NCBI RefSeq assembly: GCF_000807855.2 | Contig: NZ_JRYR02000001.1 | Location: 2,515,898 to 2,579,897, forward strand | Reading direction: 5' to 3' | DNA length: 64,000 nt | DNA from: Flammeovirga pacifica | GTDB lineage: Bacteria > Bacteroidota > Bacteroidia > Cytophagales > Flammeovirgaceae | Shown here: positions 44,319-55,061 of the stretch, piece by piece | How the letters are laid out: every line of letters starts with the position of its first letter | How positions within the stretch are numbered: position 1 is the stretch's first letter | Translations under genes and position numbers: made by a program | Notes under the pieces: generated by a model | Told to the model about the DNA's origin: nothing | Database searches by the model: none | What the model saw: the letters and a program-made list of their open reading frames with translations, nothing else

Positions 44319-45035
44319 ATGGATTTAGAAATGGAAAAAATACTTGTTGAAAAACCTTCAAGTATAATCATAAGAAAACTAAAAGAAATGATTGAGGTTG
44401 GTATCTTAAAACCAAATGATACTCTACCTCCTGAAAGAAAACTTAGCGAACAATTTGGAGTGGGTCGTAGTCATGTACGCGAAGCATTAAAGAAAATGGA
44501 ATTCTTTGGTTTGTTAAAAACACAACCTCAGAGTGGTACTGTTGTAGTAGGTTTAGGTCAGAAAGCATTAGAAGGACTCATTACCAATATTTTAGAAATT
44601 GATAATAATGATTTCTTTTCTTTAATTGAAACACGTATTCTATTAGAGGTTAAAATTGCTGGTTTAGCTGCTCAAAGAAGAACAGACAAAGATCTTCAAT
44701 TTGCTGAAAATGCAATGGAAGAATACGAAAGAGCTGTTTTGAATAACACAGAAGATATTTCTGAAAAGGATTTCATGTTTCACCTTTCATTAAGTAACTG
44801 TTCTAAAAATTCTACTTTAAAGAGTTTATTAATGACCATTACTCCGGAAATCTTAAATCACTTTGAAAGAGAAAGAGTATGTTCTAAAGAAAGTAGATTT
44901 GAGGCAGTAAATGAACATCGAGCATTATTTAATGCGATTAAAGACGGCAATGAAAACAAGGCTCAAAAAATAATGGAAGCACATTTGAATCCTATTCTTG
45001 AGTCTGCCAAAAAGAAATATAATTCTATATTCTAG
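44319..45035 (+). CDS. FadR-type GntR regulator of the alginate locus
   Basis: 238 residues. An N-terminal GntR winged helix (IIRKLKEMIEVGILKPNDTLPPERKLSEQFGVGRSHVREALKKME) is followed by a helical FCD domain with the metal-binding pattern: D and H in EKDFMFHLSLS, H in EHRALFNAI and H in MEAHL. FCD regulators often sense sugar acids; here KDG or a related uronate is a sound guess. It lies beside the alginate genes and its expected TGGTnnACCA-type site occurs in both of their promoter regions. The start may be Met1 or Met5. A terminator follows. Confidence 0.88.
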   Translation: MDLEMEKILVEKPSSIIIRKLKEMIEVGILKPNDTLPPERKLSEQFGVGRSHVREALKKMEFFGLLKTQPQSGTVVVGLGQKALEGLITNILEIDNNDFFSLIETRILLEVKIAGLAAQRRTDKDLQFAENAMEEYERAVLNNTEDISEKDFMFHLSLSNCSKNSTLKSLLMTITPEILNHFERERVCSKESRFEAVNEHRALFNAIKDGNENKAQKIMEAHLNPILESAKKKYNSIF

Positions 45036-45074
45036 AAAATATCCTTACTCATTATAATAAATTAGTAAGCAATA

Positions 45075-45106
45075 AAGAGGATCTGATAATATATCAGACC
45101 CTCTTT
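45075..45106 (+). terminator. GntR gene terminator
   Basis: Stem AAGAGG-a-TCTGATA paired with TATCAGA-c-CCTCTT, then seven Ts, 40 nt past the stop. Confidence 0.82.
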
Positions 45107-45190
45107 TTTTATGGTTTATGCTATTGTTCAGTATTTCAAAAAAATGTCAGATTGAATAATTAAAGCTGAGCTTAATTATTCTTTTAAAAA

Positions 45191-45231
45191 GTAAAACCTG
45201 TCAAAAATTAAATATTCGGAACAGGTTTTAC
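45191..45231 (-). terminator. terminator of the susCD-SGBP unit
   Basis: A perfect 11-bp stem GTAAAACCTGT/ACAGGTTTTAC with a 19-nt loop, T-run on the minus side, 35 nt after the stop of the giant T9SS protein. Confidence 0.82.
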
Positions 45232-45265
45232 TTTTGTCGGTCTGTCTTATTTATCTCTATTTAAA

Positions 45266-48200
45266 TTAGAAGCAAAGTAACTTTGCTGATTCTCTATTGC
45301 CATTTCTATCAATCGCAACAAGAATATAAGTCCCTTTCGGTAAATCTACTTTTACTTTTTGAGCAGTTCCAGAAACTAAGGTCTGACCTGTTAAATTGTA
45401 AATTAGATAAGATACTTCAGAAGTAAATTCAATATTAATATCACTTACCGAAGGGTTAGGATAAACTTTCTCAATCAATGAAACTTTTAAGTTATCGTTG
45501 GCTGATAATGGTTCATCATTTGTTTTTTGAGTATGAATTTCTGATTCTTCAGATAAGTGTCCCTCACCGTCTTCTGCTCTTACCATCATTTCATATGTAA
45601 CACCCATATCCAATCCTTCAATACCGAAAGAAAATGTTTCTCCATTCAAATGAGCAATCATTCTGAATTCTTCATTCGACCCTTGTTCTCTAAGGAATAC
45701 GTAGTAAGCCGTAATTCCATTTAAAGAGTTAGAAGGTCTCCATGATAATGTAAATGATTCATGTGTCACCAATGTCGTTGCTAAATCTTCTACTTCACTT
45801 GGACGATCCGTTAATTCATCATCTTTATCTCTAGTGGTTAAAGTTAAAGCATCTGATTTAGCAGATACATTACCAGCGGCATCATAAGCATCTACTTCAA
45901 AAGTATATTCTGTAGAAGTACTCAAACCATTTACTTTAAACGATGTAGCTGTAGTTGTTTGAATCTTGATACCATCTTGATAAATGTTATATCCTAATAC
46001 ACCTACATTATCGGTAGACGCTGTCCAGCTTAATGCTACGTTTGTTCCTTGTACATCTACAGCGGTTAGATCTGTTGGTTGAGAAGGTGCATCAAAATCT
46101 GGTTGACTATCTTCTGTAACACCAGCAAGTCTTGTTGGTAAAGAGTAAGAAAGTTGAGATTTTGTACTACCTGTTCTAAATAGATGTCCTATTTGTACTG
46201 TTACCGTTTTTCCACCATTCAATTGGCTATAAGGAATCTTGATAAAATTGTCTTTAATCTCAACTTCAGATTGTCCTTCTACTCTTACTTTGTACGTATA
46301 ATCAGGAGTGTTATACCCTTCTCCGAAAAGATTTAATTCGTGATCATAAAGTAAATATTGAAGTTTTGGTGCATCCCAAGATACCGTTACATTTGCCCCA
46401 TCATTTTCTTGAATAAAGACTCTCGCATTATTGATAATTGGTACATACTCTTGAGTTCTTGTGAACATCAATTTAGCGATTTTAATATCTGGGTATCCTT
46501 TAAATATCTCAACGGTATTTAACTGACCATCTTTAGCAATTGACTGTACATTGTATCCCACCTGTATCCATTGCCACTTTCCTTCAGCTTCTTCAGATAC
46601 TCGAGATCCAAAATCGATTCCGTATTCTCCTTCTTTTCTTGCTGCAGCACAAATACCATTTAAGTCCGCATATAAAGTACCTGAGTTCTTCTGACCTTGA
46701 TTTACCAATGCCCAGATGTATCTACTTGATGACGCATCAACACCTGCTAAATTATATATCAAGCTAGGAGAATCAGCTCTATTTGCTGTTTCTTTATTTG
46801 CATTTGTAGTGGTATCCGTATTAGAAAGGTACATAAATCTACCTACTTCAGGATCTGAGCCTACCAACCATTGTTCTCCTTCAAATGCTCCAGAACCTGC
46901 TTTGTTCAATTCAAAATCTGTGGCATCCCAAGTATAAATTTTATCTTCATCTGCTTGAATAATAATACCTGTACCTGGAGTTTCACCAGCTTCAGAAGTA
47001 GTTATTGTTTCAGTATCTGAAGCTTCAGATTCATTTCCTGCAGCATCGTATGCACGTACTGTAAAAGTATATTCTGTAGAAGCAGCTAAACCTGTTACAT
47101 TCATTTCATTTGTTGATGATGTAGTAGATAAATCAGTACCATTTTGAGTTACTTTATATCCAACTACTGCCACATTATCTGTCGAAGCCGTCCACGTTAA
47201 TTTCACAGATGAAGACGTCACCTCAGATGATGCTAAGTTGGTAGGCTTTGTTGGAGCCTCTGTATCTTCATCTCCTCCTGGCTGAGAATTCTTATCCACT
47301 GTAATTTCAGCTTCTAATGAATAAGTCATGTGTGTTGAAGAAGAGTTTTTCTTAAATTCATGCCCTACTTCTACAGTAACCAATTGTGGAGTTTCTAAAT
47401 CAGTTACAGGAATATTAATATTTCTTGCAGTGATGTTATCACCAATTACAGCATCTCCTAATTTCACTCTATATACATATGATTTTGTAGCGTAAATATT
47501 ATCACTATTATCATATAAATCTCCTGTTAAAGTAGGCTCATCCCATCCGATAGTTACATTTGTTCCATCATTGGCAGTTACTCTTGCTTCAGGTGTATCA
47601 ATAATTAAGTTGATATCTTGTTGAGGTGTAAATGCTATTTTAGCTATTTTGATGTTAGGTCTAGCTTTGAAAAATTCGATGATATTATCATCAGCCTTTA
47701 CAACATCACTATTGGCTTGGTTATTAATTAAAATCCATTGCCATTCTCCTGCCATATCAGCTGATATTCTAGAACGAGCTGCAGAACCATATTCACCTGG
47801 CTTTCTTTTATCTAAATCAAGATCATTCATGTTCGCCCAAAGACGACCACCATCTTTAGATCCTTCATTTATTAATGCCCAAACAAAACCAGTTTGTGCT
47901 TCAGGCATATTGATTTTATAAACCAAAGATGGAGAAATAGCTCTTTCTGCAGAAGTTTCATTTCTATTATCTGATGATGTATTTTCTAAGTACATGTAGT
48001 TGCCATGAACAGCGTCATTACCTACCATCCAAGTTTCTCCATCAAATGCACCAGTTCCTGCTTTGCTCTCTAAATATTGAGTAGCTTGGAACATATATAC
48101 ACCATTTTTGTCTGCTGTATGTGCTTCATCTTGTTGCTCATCTCCAGGAGTTTCTCCTCCTCCATTGTCTCCATCCGGTGGAGTGGATTCATCAAAAGTA

Positions 48201-49120
48201 AATTCTACAATGGATGATTTACCTAAAATATCACTACTACTAGATCTTCTAGTAAATTGAGCCAATTGTATCGATAAGGTATTATTCCCTGCTTGTAATT
48301 CACTCTTATTAATGGTAATAAAGTGATCAGTATGTTTTGTAGGTGCATCTTCAGTTGGCTCTTCAGTAATTAAAGATCCGTTTAAAGAAACTAAATAAGA
48401 GGGTAGAAAAGTTCTTTCAGTATTGTTATCTTGTTCCATAACAAAGCCTGTTTTAGAAGGCTCAGACCAAGTTATAGTAATAGTAGAAGCATCGTTACTA
48501 GAAACAGCTACATTAGTTGCCTGATCCAATACAGGGAACACAGATTCTGATGGTGCTAGTAAAATACGAGCAATTTCTAACTCTTTTCTATAATGATAAA
48601 TCCTGAATTCATTAGTACCGTCTACCAAAAGGTCTTTTACATTATTACCAACACGCACCCATTGCCAATTGTCAAAATCAATTCTTGATCTTAGTTCTGC
48701 AAATTCTGTATCCGTTCTTTTATCAATACATTTACCATTAATAGAAGCAAAGAAACGTCCTGTCGATGTTGTTGGTGTTTTTAATAAAACCCACACATAA
48801 TGACTTTTACCTGCTTCTGCTGTAAAATCATAAGAAACAGAAGAACCGTAATTTGCAGAAGAGGGATTATCAGCACTCGAAGATAAGTTTTCGTTTGTTG
48901 TTGCTAGAACATTCCCAAATGGTGATGTTGCCTCTGCTTTTATATCCCATGGAGTATTATCTGCATAGGTACCTGCACCTGCATGTGCAGTATAATCTTT
49001 AGAAATATCAATGAAAATATTTCCATCACTATCAGGTGCATTTTGAGCAAATAGATGACCAACTGATAAAACAGTTAGCATAAATGCTCCATACAAATAG
49101 TTTAAAGTTTTCATATTCAT
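45266..49120 (-). CDS. giant non-catalytic T9SS surface protein, likely alginate-binding
   Basis: 1284 residues. After a signal peptide (ending GHLFAQ) come three copies of a unit of about 170 residues (about 30-200, 335-505 and 720-895; shared pattern KAGTGAFDGETWMVG / YMYLENT / SPSLVYKI / FVWALINEG / GRLWANMND / EWQWILI / NIKIAKIAFT), each followed by an FN3-like segment of about 105 residues. Canonical FN3 domains (SVKLTWTASTDNVAVVGYKV and the like) lie near 625-715 and 1005-1200, and a T9SS sorting domain closes the protein (KVYPNPSVSDINIEF). No lyase or hydrolase motif is present. It is the last gene after susC, susD and the PL7 lipoprotein, so a multivalent glycan-binding role at the cell surface is likely. 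The repeated unit resembles carbohydrate-binding modules but no family is assigned. Confidence 0.75.
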   Translation of the reverse strand: MNMKTLNYLYGAFMLTVLSVGHLFAQNAPDSDGNIFIDISKDYTAHAGAGTYADNTPWDIKAEATSPFGNVLATTNENLSSSADNPSSANYGSSVSYDFTAEAGKSHYVWVLLKTPTTSTGRFFASINGKCIDKRTDTEFAELRSRIDFDNWQWVRVGNNVKDLLVDGTNEFRIYHYRKELEIARILLAPSESVFPVLDQATNVAVSSNDASTITITWSEPSKTGFVMEQDNNTERTFLPSYLVSLNGSLITEEPTEDAPTKHTDHFITINKSELQAGNNTLSIQLAQFTRRSSSSDILGKSSIVEFTFDESTPPDGDNGGGETPGDEQQDEAHTADKNGVYMFQATQYLESKAGTGAFDGETWMVGNDAVHGNYMYLENTSSDNRNETSAERAISPSLVYKINMPEAQTGFVWALINEGSKDGGRLWANMNDLDLDKRKPGEYGSAARSRISADMAGEWQWILINNQANSDVVKADDNIIEFFKARPNIKIAKIAFTPQQDINLIIDTPEARVTANDGTNVTIGWDEPTLTGDLYDNSDNIYATKSYVYRVKLGDAVIGDNITARNINIPVTDLETPQLVTVEVGHEFKKNSSSTHMTYSLEAEITVDKNSQPGGDEDTEAPTKPTNLASSEVTSSSVKLTWTASTDNVAVVGYKVTQNGTDLSTTSSTNEMNVTGLAASTEYTFTVRAYDAAGNESEASDTETITTSEAGETPGTGIIIQADEDKIYTWDATDFELNKAGSGAFEGEQWLVGSDPEVGRFMYLSNTDTTTNANKETANRADSPSLIYNLAGVDASSSRYIWALVNQGQKNSGTLYADLNGICAAARKEGEYGIDFGSRVSEEAEGKWQWIQVGYNVQSIAKDGQLNTVEIFKGYPDIKIAKLMFTRTQEYVPIINNARVFIQENDGANVTVSWDAPKLQYLLYDHELNLFGEGYNTPDYTYKVRVEGQSEVEIKDNFIKIPYSQLNGGKTVTVQIGHLFRTGSTKSQLSYSLPTRLAGVTEDSQPDFDAPSQPTDLTAVDVQGTNVALSWTASTDNVGVLGYNIYQDGIKIQTTTATSFKVNGLSTSTEYTFEVDAYDAAGNVSAKSDALTLTTRDKDDELTDRPSEVEDLATTLVTHESFTLSWRPSNSLNGITAYYVFLREQGSNEEFRMIAHLNGETFSFGIEGLDMGVTYEMMVRAEDGEGHLSEESEIHTQKTNDEPLSANDNLKVSLIEKVYPNPSVSDINIEFTSEVSYLIYNLTGQTLVSGTAQKVKVDLPKGTYILVAIDRNGNRESAKLLCF

Positions 49121-49134
49121 TTACTTTATACTTT

Positions 49135-50457
49135 TTAATAAGTTTCTTTTAATTCTATTGATTGGACGGCTACTTCTGCATAAGCATCATTGGGCTCGTC
49201 TTTATCATATTCGGGTTTTACCTGAGAGAGGAACTTGGTAGATTGCGTATAACAACCCACTTTAAAGTACCCTGTTTGATCTTCTGATAGAAATTGTTTA
49301 GAATATCTTTGACCGTTTTCTAAGTTTAAAATATTACAAGTAATGTAGCCTTGATCTACTATCACTTCTACCTCCAAACGATCTCCTAAATCGTAATCAA
49401 TTTGTGTTCTTTCTTTGTAGTTTTCGTTGTAGACAATATGCAAGCCCCAAGGATTGGAAGATCTTGTACTTGCAGAATATTGTACTCTCAGGGGTTCGTC
49501 CTGAGGCCCATGGATTTGCACCATAGAAACCTCAGGCTTCACCACTGGTAAGTGTGTTACTCTAAGTACTGTTTTTAAATATTGGTATTTTTGAACAGAC
49601 CAATAGTTATCTCCTCCACCTACACGTTGTCTAAGTTCTGAACGTGGGTAGTAAGATCCTCTTGTGGTTGTTCCTGCACAATGTCCTCTAAAAAATACTT
49701 CATTATTTTCTGCATGGAAATAAGGGGACCATTCATAATCCACTAAATCTCCATCTTTTATTTCTAATGGCGATCTATTTCTGTCATCTACATGAGTTAC
49801 ATTACTATTATCGTTTCCATCTTTATCCACTGGAAGTGTTACTTTCCATTGTATTAATGATGGTATCACATCCGTAGGCATTTGTTCTACATCAGGTTCT
49901 TCCGTTTCGTTATATTCATTGATTGCGAAATCATCAAAACGACCTTCTTGTGCATGATATCTTGCGCCAATTGTAATATAAGCAGAGTCAGAAGTAAATG
50001 TTAATGAGGTTTTTGCAAAATCTTGATGAATTACTGAAATCACCTCTTCTTTCTCTTCACCTAACTGTACAAATAATGTCACTCCTCCTTTGGCATAAAC
50101 AGATAGTTTGTATTCAACGCCTGTATTTACACGAATTATCTGTGATAATTGGTCACCTTCTTTTGTCACTTTAGCAGATCTATTTCCGCTGTTCACGTTG
50201 CTTTCCCCTGTAGAATTATTCACGGTGCCTTCTGCTTTCCAATCTGGAAAATTTTGAAGTTCTAAACCAGGATCAATAATTTTCAAAAGCTCGAGTTCAT
50301 CCTCTTCCTCCGGAGTATCTTCATCTTGATCTGCATCAGGATTTGAAGGTTCATCTACTTCTGGTTTGATAGGATTTTCTTCGACCTTTTGAGAGGTACA
50401 ATTCATGAAACTGAACATCAAGAAAAGAAATGATATTATGTGAAGAGTTTTGTTCAT
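49135..50457 (-). CDS. PL7 alginate lyase, surface lipoprotein
   Basis: 440 residues. A lipoprotein signal (FLMFSFMNCTSQ) and an acidic linker with repeated Glu and Asp (about 30-58) are followed by a binding domain of about 120 residues (CBM4/9-like: NFPDWKAEGTVNNSTGESN and FDDFAINEY) and the PL7 domain (about 205-440). The three PL7 motifs are present: PRSELRQR, VQIHGPQ and YFKVGCYTQ. It cuts alginate by beta-elimination at the cell surface. It lies between susD and the giant T9SS protein, 14 nt from the latter. Confidence 0.93.
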   Translation of the reverse strand: MNKTLHIISFLFLMFSFMNCTSQKVEENPIKPEVDEPSNPDADQDEDTPEEEDELELLKIIDPGLELQNFPDWKAEGTVNNSTGESNVNSGNRSAKVTKEGDQLSQIIRVNTGVEYKLSVYAKGGVTLFVQLGEEKEEVISVIHQDFAKTSLTFTSDSAYITIGARYHAQEGRFDDFAINEYNETEEPDVEQMPTDVIPSLIQWKVTLPVDKDGNDNSNVTHVDDRNRSPLEIKDGDLVDYEWSPYFHAENNEVFFRGHCAGTTTRGSYYPRSELRQRVGGGDNYWSVQKYQYLKTVLRVTHLPVVKPEVSMVQIHGPQDEPLRVQYSASTRSSNPWGLHIVYNENYKERTQIDYDLGDRLEVEVIVDQGYITCNILNLENGQRYSKQFLSEDQTGYFKVGCYTQSTKFLSQVKPEYDKDEPNDAYAEVAVQSIELKETY

Positions 50458-50526
50458 GTATAGTGAAATAAAAATACCTTTAAGTGTGGGATAGGCTAAA
50501 AACCCATCCCCGAGAAAAAAATTATT

Positions 50527-51894
50527 TTAGTAACCAGGGTTTTGAGTCAACATACCTTTACTGGTATCCAACTCTCTTTGTGGAATTGGAAGTAATAAAT
50601 GACGCTTGTCAAAATTTAATCCTTGGTCTTTCATGAAGTTTGTAATAGTTGCCTCCAAATCTCCAGTTCTTTCTAGATCGAACCAACGATGGTTTTCATA
50701 AAGGAATTCTTTACGACGCTCATTGGCTAATGTAGGCTTGGTTACATTTTGTAAAGGAGCTAAACCTGCTCTTGATCTCACTTGATTAAAATAATCCAAT
50801 GCCACTGCATCATTTGTTTGGAAGCTATCACCAATAACGGCTTCAACGTAGAGTAGTAAAACATCAGAATATCTAATTAAGATATAATCATTACCCGCAA
50901 GACGGATATTATTGGCTGTCGTAATAAATTTACCACAACCTTTACGTACACCTCTTTGATCGATGATATTGGTAGTATATCTCGTATCCTCTCCGTTAAC
51001 ACCAGGTTGAGACTCATACAAAGTGATCATATTATCTGTAGCATAGTTATGTGAACCTTGCTCGAATAAGAAATAATAAGAGAACTCTTGAGAATTTTCG
51101 GTGTTATCATCAATAAACTGGATTGGAAAAATAATCTCACTACCTAATTCTTGATAGAAGATATCGTTATAATTCTGAGTTAAAGAGAAGCTTCCTCCTG
51201 CAATAATATCAGATAATAAAGTTTTCGCTTCATCGTATTGCTTAAATTGTAAGTAATACTTTGCTAGCATTGTTTGTGCAGATTCTTTATTTGCTCTTCC
51301 TAAATCAATATCTGATTTACTCGGTAAATTATTCACTGCATATTCAAGATCAGAATTTACTAAAGCATACACCTCGTCGGCAGGAGCTTGTTTATAACCT
51401 TCTGTGTCTCCTTCATTCACAATACGGTCTGCTAATGGAACACTTCCAAATAAACGAACGGCATTAAAATGAAGGTAACCTCTAACAAATTTAGCTTCTG
51501 CTTCAAATTGTTGCTTTTTATTGGGATCGACAACATTGTCAATACTAGCTAAAACAAGATTACAACGGTGAATAGTTGTGTATAACTGTTTCCAATAATT
51601 AGCAACTACAGAATTAGTAGTTAATAGCGTAAAAGACTCAAATTGTGCCCAATCACCCACACCACTACGTGTACCTGCGTTATCAGATCTCATTTCCAAG
51701 ATTGCATATTCTTGTTGTACAACTTCTTGTAAACCAGAGTAAATACCAATGACAGCTGTTTCTACCTCATCATCATTTTTTAAGTAGTCGTCTACAGCTA
51801 CTTCTGAATGAGGATATTCTGTCAGGAAGCTATCACAAGCAGTAAAACTCATTAATAGCAAGACGGTGAATATATATTTAATTGATGTTTTCAT
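50527..51894 (-). CDS. SusD/RagB-family glycan-binding lipoprotein
   Basis: 455 residues. A lipoprotein signal (LLLMSFTACDSFL) is followed by the helical SusD fold with TPR units, ending in the typical EFLYENHRWFDLERTGDLEATITN and LLPIPQRELDTSKGMLTQNPGY. It binds oligo-alginate at the outer membrane and forms the lid of SusC. It follows susC by 14 nt. Confidence 0.94.
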   Translation of the reverse strand: MKTSIKYIFTVLLLMSFTACDSFLTEYPHSEVAVDDYLKNDDEVETAVIGIYSGLQEVVQQEYAILEMRSDNAGTRSGVGDWAQFESFTLLTTNSVVANYWKQLYTTIHRCNLVLASIDNVVDPNKKQQFEAEAKFVRGYLHFNAVRLFGSVPLADRIVNEGDTEGYKQAPADEVYALVNSDLEYAVNNLPSKSDIDLGRANKESAQTMLAKYYLQFKQYDEAKTLLSDIIAGGSFSLTQNYNDIFYQELGSEIIFPIQFIDDNTENSQEFSYYFLFEQGSHNYATDNMITLYESQPGVNGEDTRYTTNIIDQRGVRKGCGKFITTANNIRLAGNDYILIRYSDVLLLYVEAVIGDSFQTNDAVALDYFNQVRSRAGLAPLQNVTKPTLANERRKEFLYENHRWFDLERTGDLEATITNFMKDQGLNFDKRHLLLPIPQRELDTSKGMLTQNPGY

Positions 51895-51908
51895 TTCTAA
51901 AGTGAGGA

Positions 51909-54900
51909 TTAAAATTCAGCGTTTATACCTAAAATAAATGAACGAGGAATTGGAGCAGCACCTCTTTGGTAACCATAGTTGATTGGTCCTTCATCACGAA
52001 TACCCTCTGGGTTGAATGAAGTATAACCATCTGCCATTAAATAAAGTAAATTTGATCCTGCTGCATAAATACGTGCTTTATTCAAACCAACTTTACCGAC
52101 CCAATTATTAGGAATAGAATACCCCACGTTGATGTTTCTTAATGCAATAAATGATGCATCCTGAACCATATCGTCGGTTAAGATTCTCTCTCTTACATTA
52201 GACATTTCTCCAAAGAATTGAGTATTTGGACGCTGACCTTGCATTGTTTGATACTCGTAGTACTGAGGATCAATATTTAATACCTGTCCACCCATAGAAC
52301 CCTGGAACATGAAACTCACATCAAAACGTCCAATATTGAAATTATTGGTGATTGACCAGATAAAGTTAGGATAAGGAGAACCGATAATAGTACGGTCATT
52401 CTCATCAATTACACCATCACCATTAAGATCTTGTACATATCCCATTTGAGAAGTACCACCGATTGGCCAGAAGCCTTCGTTTAAGTATTCGAAAGGAACA
52501 TTACCATTATCACCTTTTGATCTATCAATTTTATAACCGTAGAATGACGATATAGGATGACCTGTTGCTGCTATCCAGTTAGCAGGACGTTTATCATCAA
52601 CAATAGTGATTAAACTATCAACACCACCAAAATCAATTAATTTATTTTCGTTGGTTGAAGCATTTGCTGTTAACGTCCACTTGAATTTATCTGAAACGAT
52701 AGGTTTGATATTGAATTCAAATTCAAAACCTTGGTTTTGTACCTTACCTAAATTGACAGTTCTTTGATCGAAACCTGTCACAGAAGGAATTTGTTGTGTC
52801 AATAATAAGTCGTTTGATGTACGACGATACCATTCAATTGAACCAAAGATTCTGTTACCCCAGAAACCATAATCGAAACCTGGGTTAAGTTCTACTTGTT
52901 GCTCCCAACGTAAATCTGGCTGAGCGATGTTAGCAGGAACATATCCAGAAGAAATACCACCGTTTACAACAGAAGAAGAAGGACTCATTCTACCTAAAGC
53001 ATCGTACATTCCAATACCTTGGTTGTTACCTGTAATACCGTAAGAGATTCTTGGTTTCAATACAGATACCCAATCTACACCTCTCATAAAGTTTTCTTCT
53101 GTCATTCTCCAACCAAATGATGCTGCTGGGAATAAACCGTATTTATAGTTTTGTCCAAATCTTGAACTACCATCCGTACGTACTGAAACTGAGAACAAGT
53201 ATCTATCGTTGTATGCATAATTTACACGACCAAAAACAGAATGTAATGTTTCAACACCAATAAACTCATCTCCGTAAGCAATAGTCGAAGCTGCATTCAT
53301 TGTCTTTACAGCATCGTTAGTAAAACCTGTACCTATTGTTTCTGTAAAGTGTGTTTGACGTCTCTCAAATGACATACCCAACGTTGCATTGATATCATGC
53401 ATTCCGTTGATATTTTTATTGTATGTAAAGTAGTTATCATTGATCCAGTTAAAGTCTCTGTATGTTCTGTTACGTAAACGAGCATCTGCAGCTCCGTTAC
53501 GAGTAGCTTTTGTACCATCGTAATAGTTACGAACACGATCTCTATAAGTAGCAGTAAATGATGTACGGAAGTTTAAACCTTTCATCACTTTATATTTTAA
53601 ATACATACCTGTGTAGATACGATGCGTTAACTCTTTATGATCTCTCTCTACAATATTTGCATAAGGATTGGAGTTGTTGGTTACCGATACGTTTGGTAAC
53701 ACTTTTGTCGGATCATTAGGATCTGGATAGTTGTTAAAGTGAGATTCTTGTGCATAATCTCCAATGGCTATGTTAGGAAAGTTAGCTCTATCTACAAATT
53801 GTATTGAATGAGCATCGTGTGTAATTGGTAACCAAGAAGATTGACGAAGAGACTCATGTAATGACGTAGGAAACACTTGTTTTTGCTCTCTAACTGGGTT
53901 CAAGTTTAACCCTAATTCTAAACGTTTCGTTAGTTTACTCTTTAATTTGAAACGTACGTTCATTTTAGAGTATTTATCAGCTAAAAGCACCCCATCATCT
54001 TGTAAATAAGAACCTGAAACATTGAATGTTGTATTGTCTGATCCACCAGATGCAGATAAAGAGTATGATTGAATATTACCGTCTTCGAAAATAATATCTT
54101 GCCAATCTTTTTCAGGATTCTCTCCTAAAATATCCTGCATGTAATTCATTCTTGTTAAAGTCGTGTTTGCTTTACCAAGTACATAAGCTCTTTGATCTTC
54201 TGGAAGATCAGAAGGCCAGTTTTCATCGATATTAGCAATATAGTTCTCGATGTTGGCTTTATTTTCAGCTACAGTAGGACGAAAATTTTCTCTTTGATAA
54301 GACCATTTACGACCATAATAAGAATTGAAGTTAAATTTTGTTTCTCCAGATACACCCGATTTTGTAGTAATCATGATAACACCATTACCACCTCTTGAAC
54401 CAAAGATAGCTGCAGAAGATGCATCTTTTAAAACTTCCACTGAAGATACATCATTCATATCTAACGATGCTAAGTAGTCGCTTTCAACTAACACTCCATC
54501 TACTACCACTGCTGGACCAGAACCCGCTGCAATAGATCCTACACCACGAACTTGAATCGTCGGTGCTTCACCTGCTTCAGGATTGGTTTGTTGAATGTTT
54601 ACACCTGAAACTTGGCCAATTAAAGCATCATCGACACGAGACACTGGAATTTGATCTAATTTTTCATTTTTTACTTTTGAGATCGCCCCTGTAAGGTGAG
54701 ATTTCTTTTGTGTACCATAACCTACTACTACAACTTCTTGAAGTTGTTCCGTAGATTCAGCTAAAGCCACACTAATTTTTGTTTGTGTACCTACTGTAAT
54801 CTCTTGTTCTTCCATTCCAATGTAACGGAAAACTAAAACATCTTCAGGTGAGGCTAATAATGAGTAGTTACCGTCGAAATCAGAGATTGTACCAGCTGTA

Positions 54901-55061
54901 GTTCCTTTAATAAAAATAGATACACCTGGAATAGGTAGTTTGTCCGCTTGCGAAGTTATTGTTCCCGATACTTGAGTTTGTGCGAAAACTGAAGAACTTG
55001 CTAGCACCATCACCAAAATAATCTGGGACAGGTGCCATTTTTGAAGTATCATTCTTAACAT
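51909..55061 (-). CDS. SusC/RagA-family TonB-linked outer-membrane transporter
   Basis: 1050 residues. Signal peptide, carboxypeptidase-regulatory-like domain (about 30-105; VSGTITSQADKLPIPGVSIF), the SusC marker VVVGYGTQKK, plug (ISKVKNEKLDQIPVSRVDDALIGQVSGVNI) and a 22-strand barrel ending LGINAEF. It imports alginate oligomers with SusD. It is the first gene of the susC-susD-PL7-binding protein unit. The start is Met1 or Met4; the signal sequence fits both. A TTGGTTAACCAA palindrome touches the -7 box upstream. Confidence 0.95.
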   Translation of the reverse strand: MLRMILQKWHLSQIILVMVLASSSVFAQTQVSGTITSQADKLPIPGVSIFIKGTTAGTISDFDGNYSLLASPEDVLVFRYIGMEEQEITVGTQTKISVALAESTEQLQEVVVVGYGTQKKSHLTGAISKVKNEKLDQIPVSRVDDALIGQVSGVNIQQTNPEAGEAPTIQVRGVGSIAAGSGPAVVVDGVLVESDYLASLDMNDVSSVEVLKDASSAAIFGSRGGNGVIMITTKSGVSGETKFNFNSYYGRKWSYQRENFRPTVAENKANIENYIANIDENWPSDLPEDQRAYVLGKANTTLTRMNYMQDILGENPEKDWQDIIFEDGNIQSYSLSASGGSDNTTFNVSGSYLQDDGVLLADKYSKMNVRFKLKSKLTKRLELGLNLNPVREQKQVFPTSLHESLRQSSWLPITHDAHSIQFVDRANFPNIAIGDYAQESHFNNYPDPNDPTKVLPNVSVTNNSNPYANIVERDHKELTHRIYTGMYLKYKVMKGLNFRTSFTATYRDRVRNYYDGTKATRNGAADARLRNRTYRDFNWINDNYFTYNKNINGMHDINATLGMSFERRQTHFTETIGTGFTNDAVKTMNAASTIAYGDEFIGVETLHSVFGRVNYAYNDRYLFSVSVRTDGSSRFGQNYKYGLFPAASFGWRMTEENFMRGVDWVSVLKPRISYGITGNNQGIGMYDALGRMSPSSSVVNGGISSGYVPANIAQPDLRWEQQVELNPGFDYGFWGNRIFGSIEWYRRTSNDLLLTQQIPSVTGFDQRTVNLGKVQNQGFEFEFNIKPIVSDKFKWTLTANASTNENKLIDFGGVDSLITIVDDKRPANWIAATGHPISSFYGYKIDRSKGDNGNVPFEYLNEGFWPIGGTSQMGYVQDLNGDGVIDENDRTIIGSPYPNFIWSITNNFNIGRFDVSFMFQGSMGGQVLNIDPQYYEYQTMQGQRPNTQFFGEMSNVRERILTDDMVQDASFIALRNINVGYSIPNNWVGKVGLNKARIYAAGSNLLYLMADGYTSFNPEGIRDEGPINYGYQRGAAPIPRSFILGINAEF

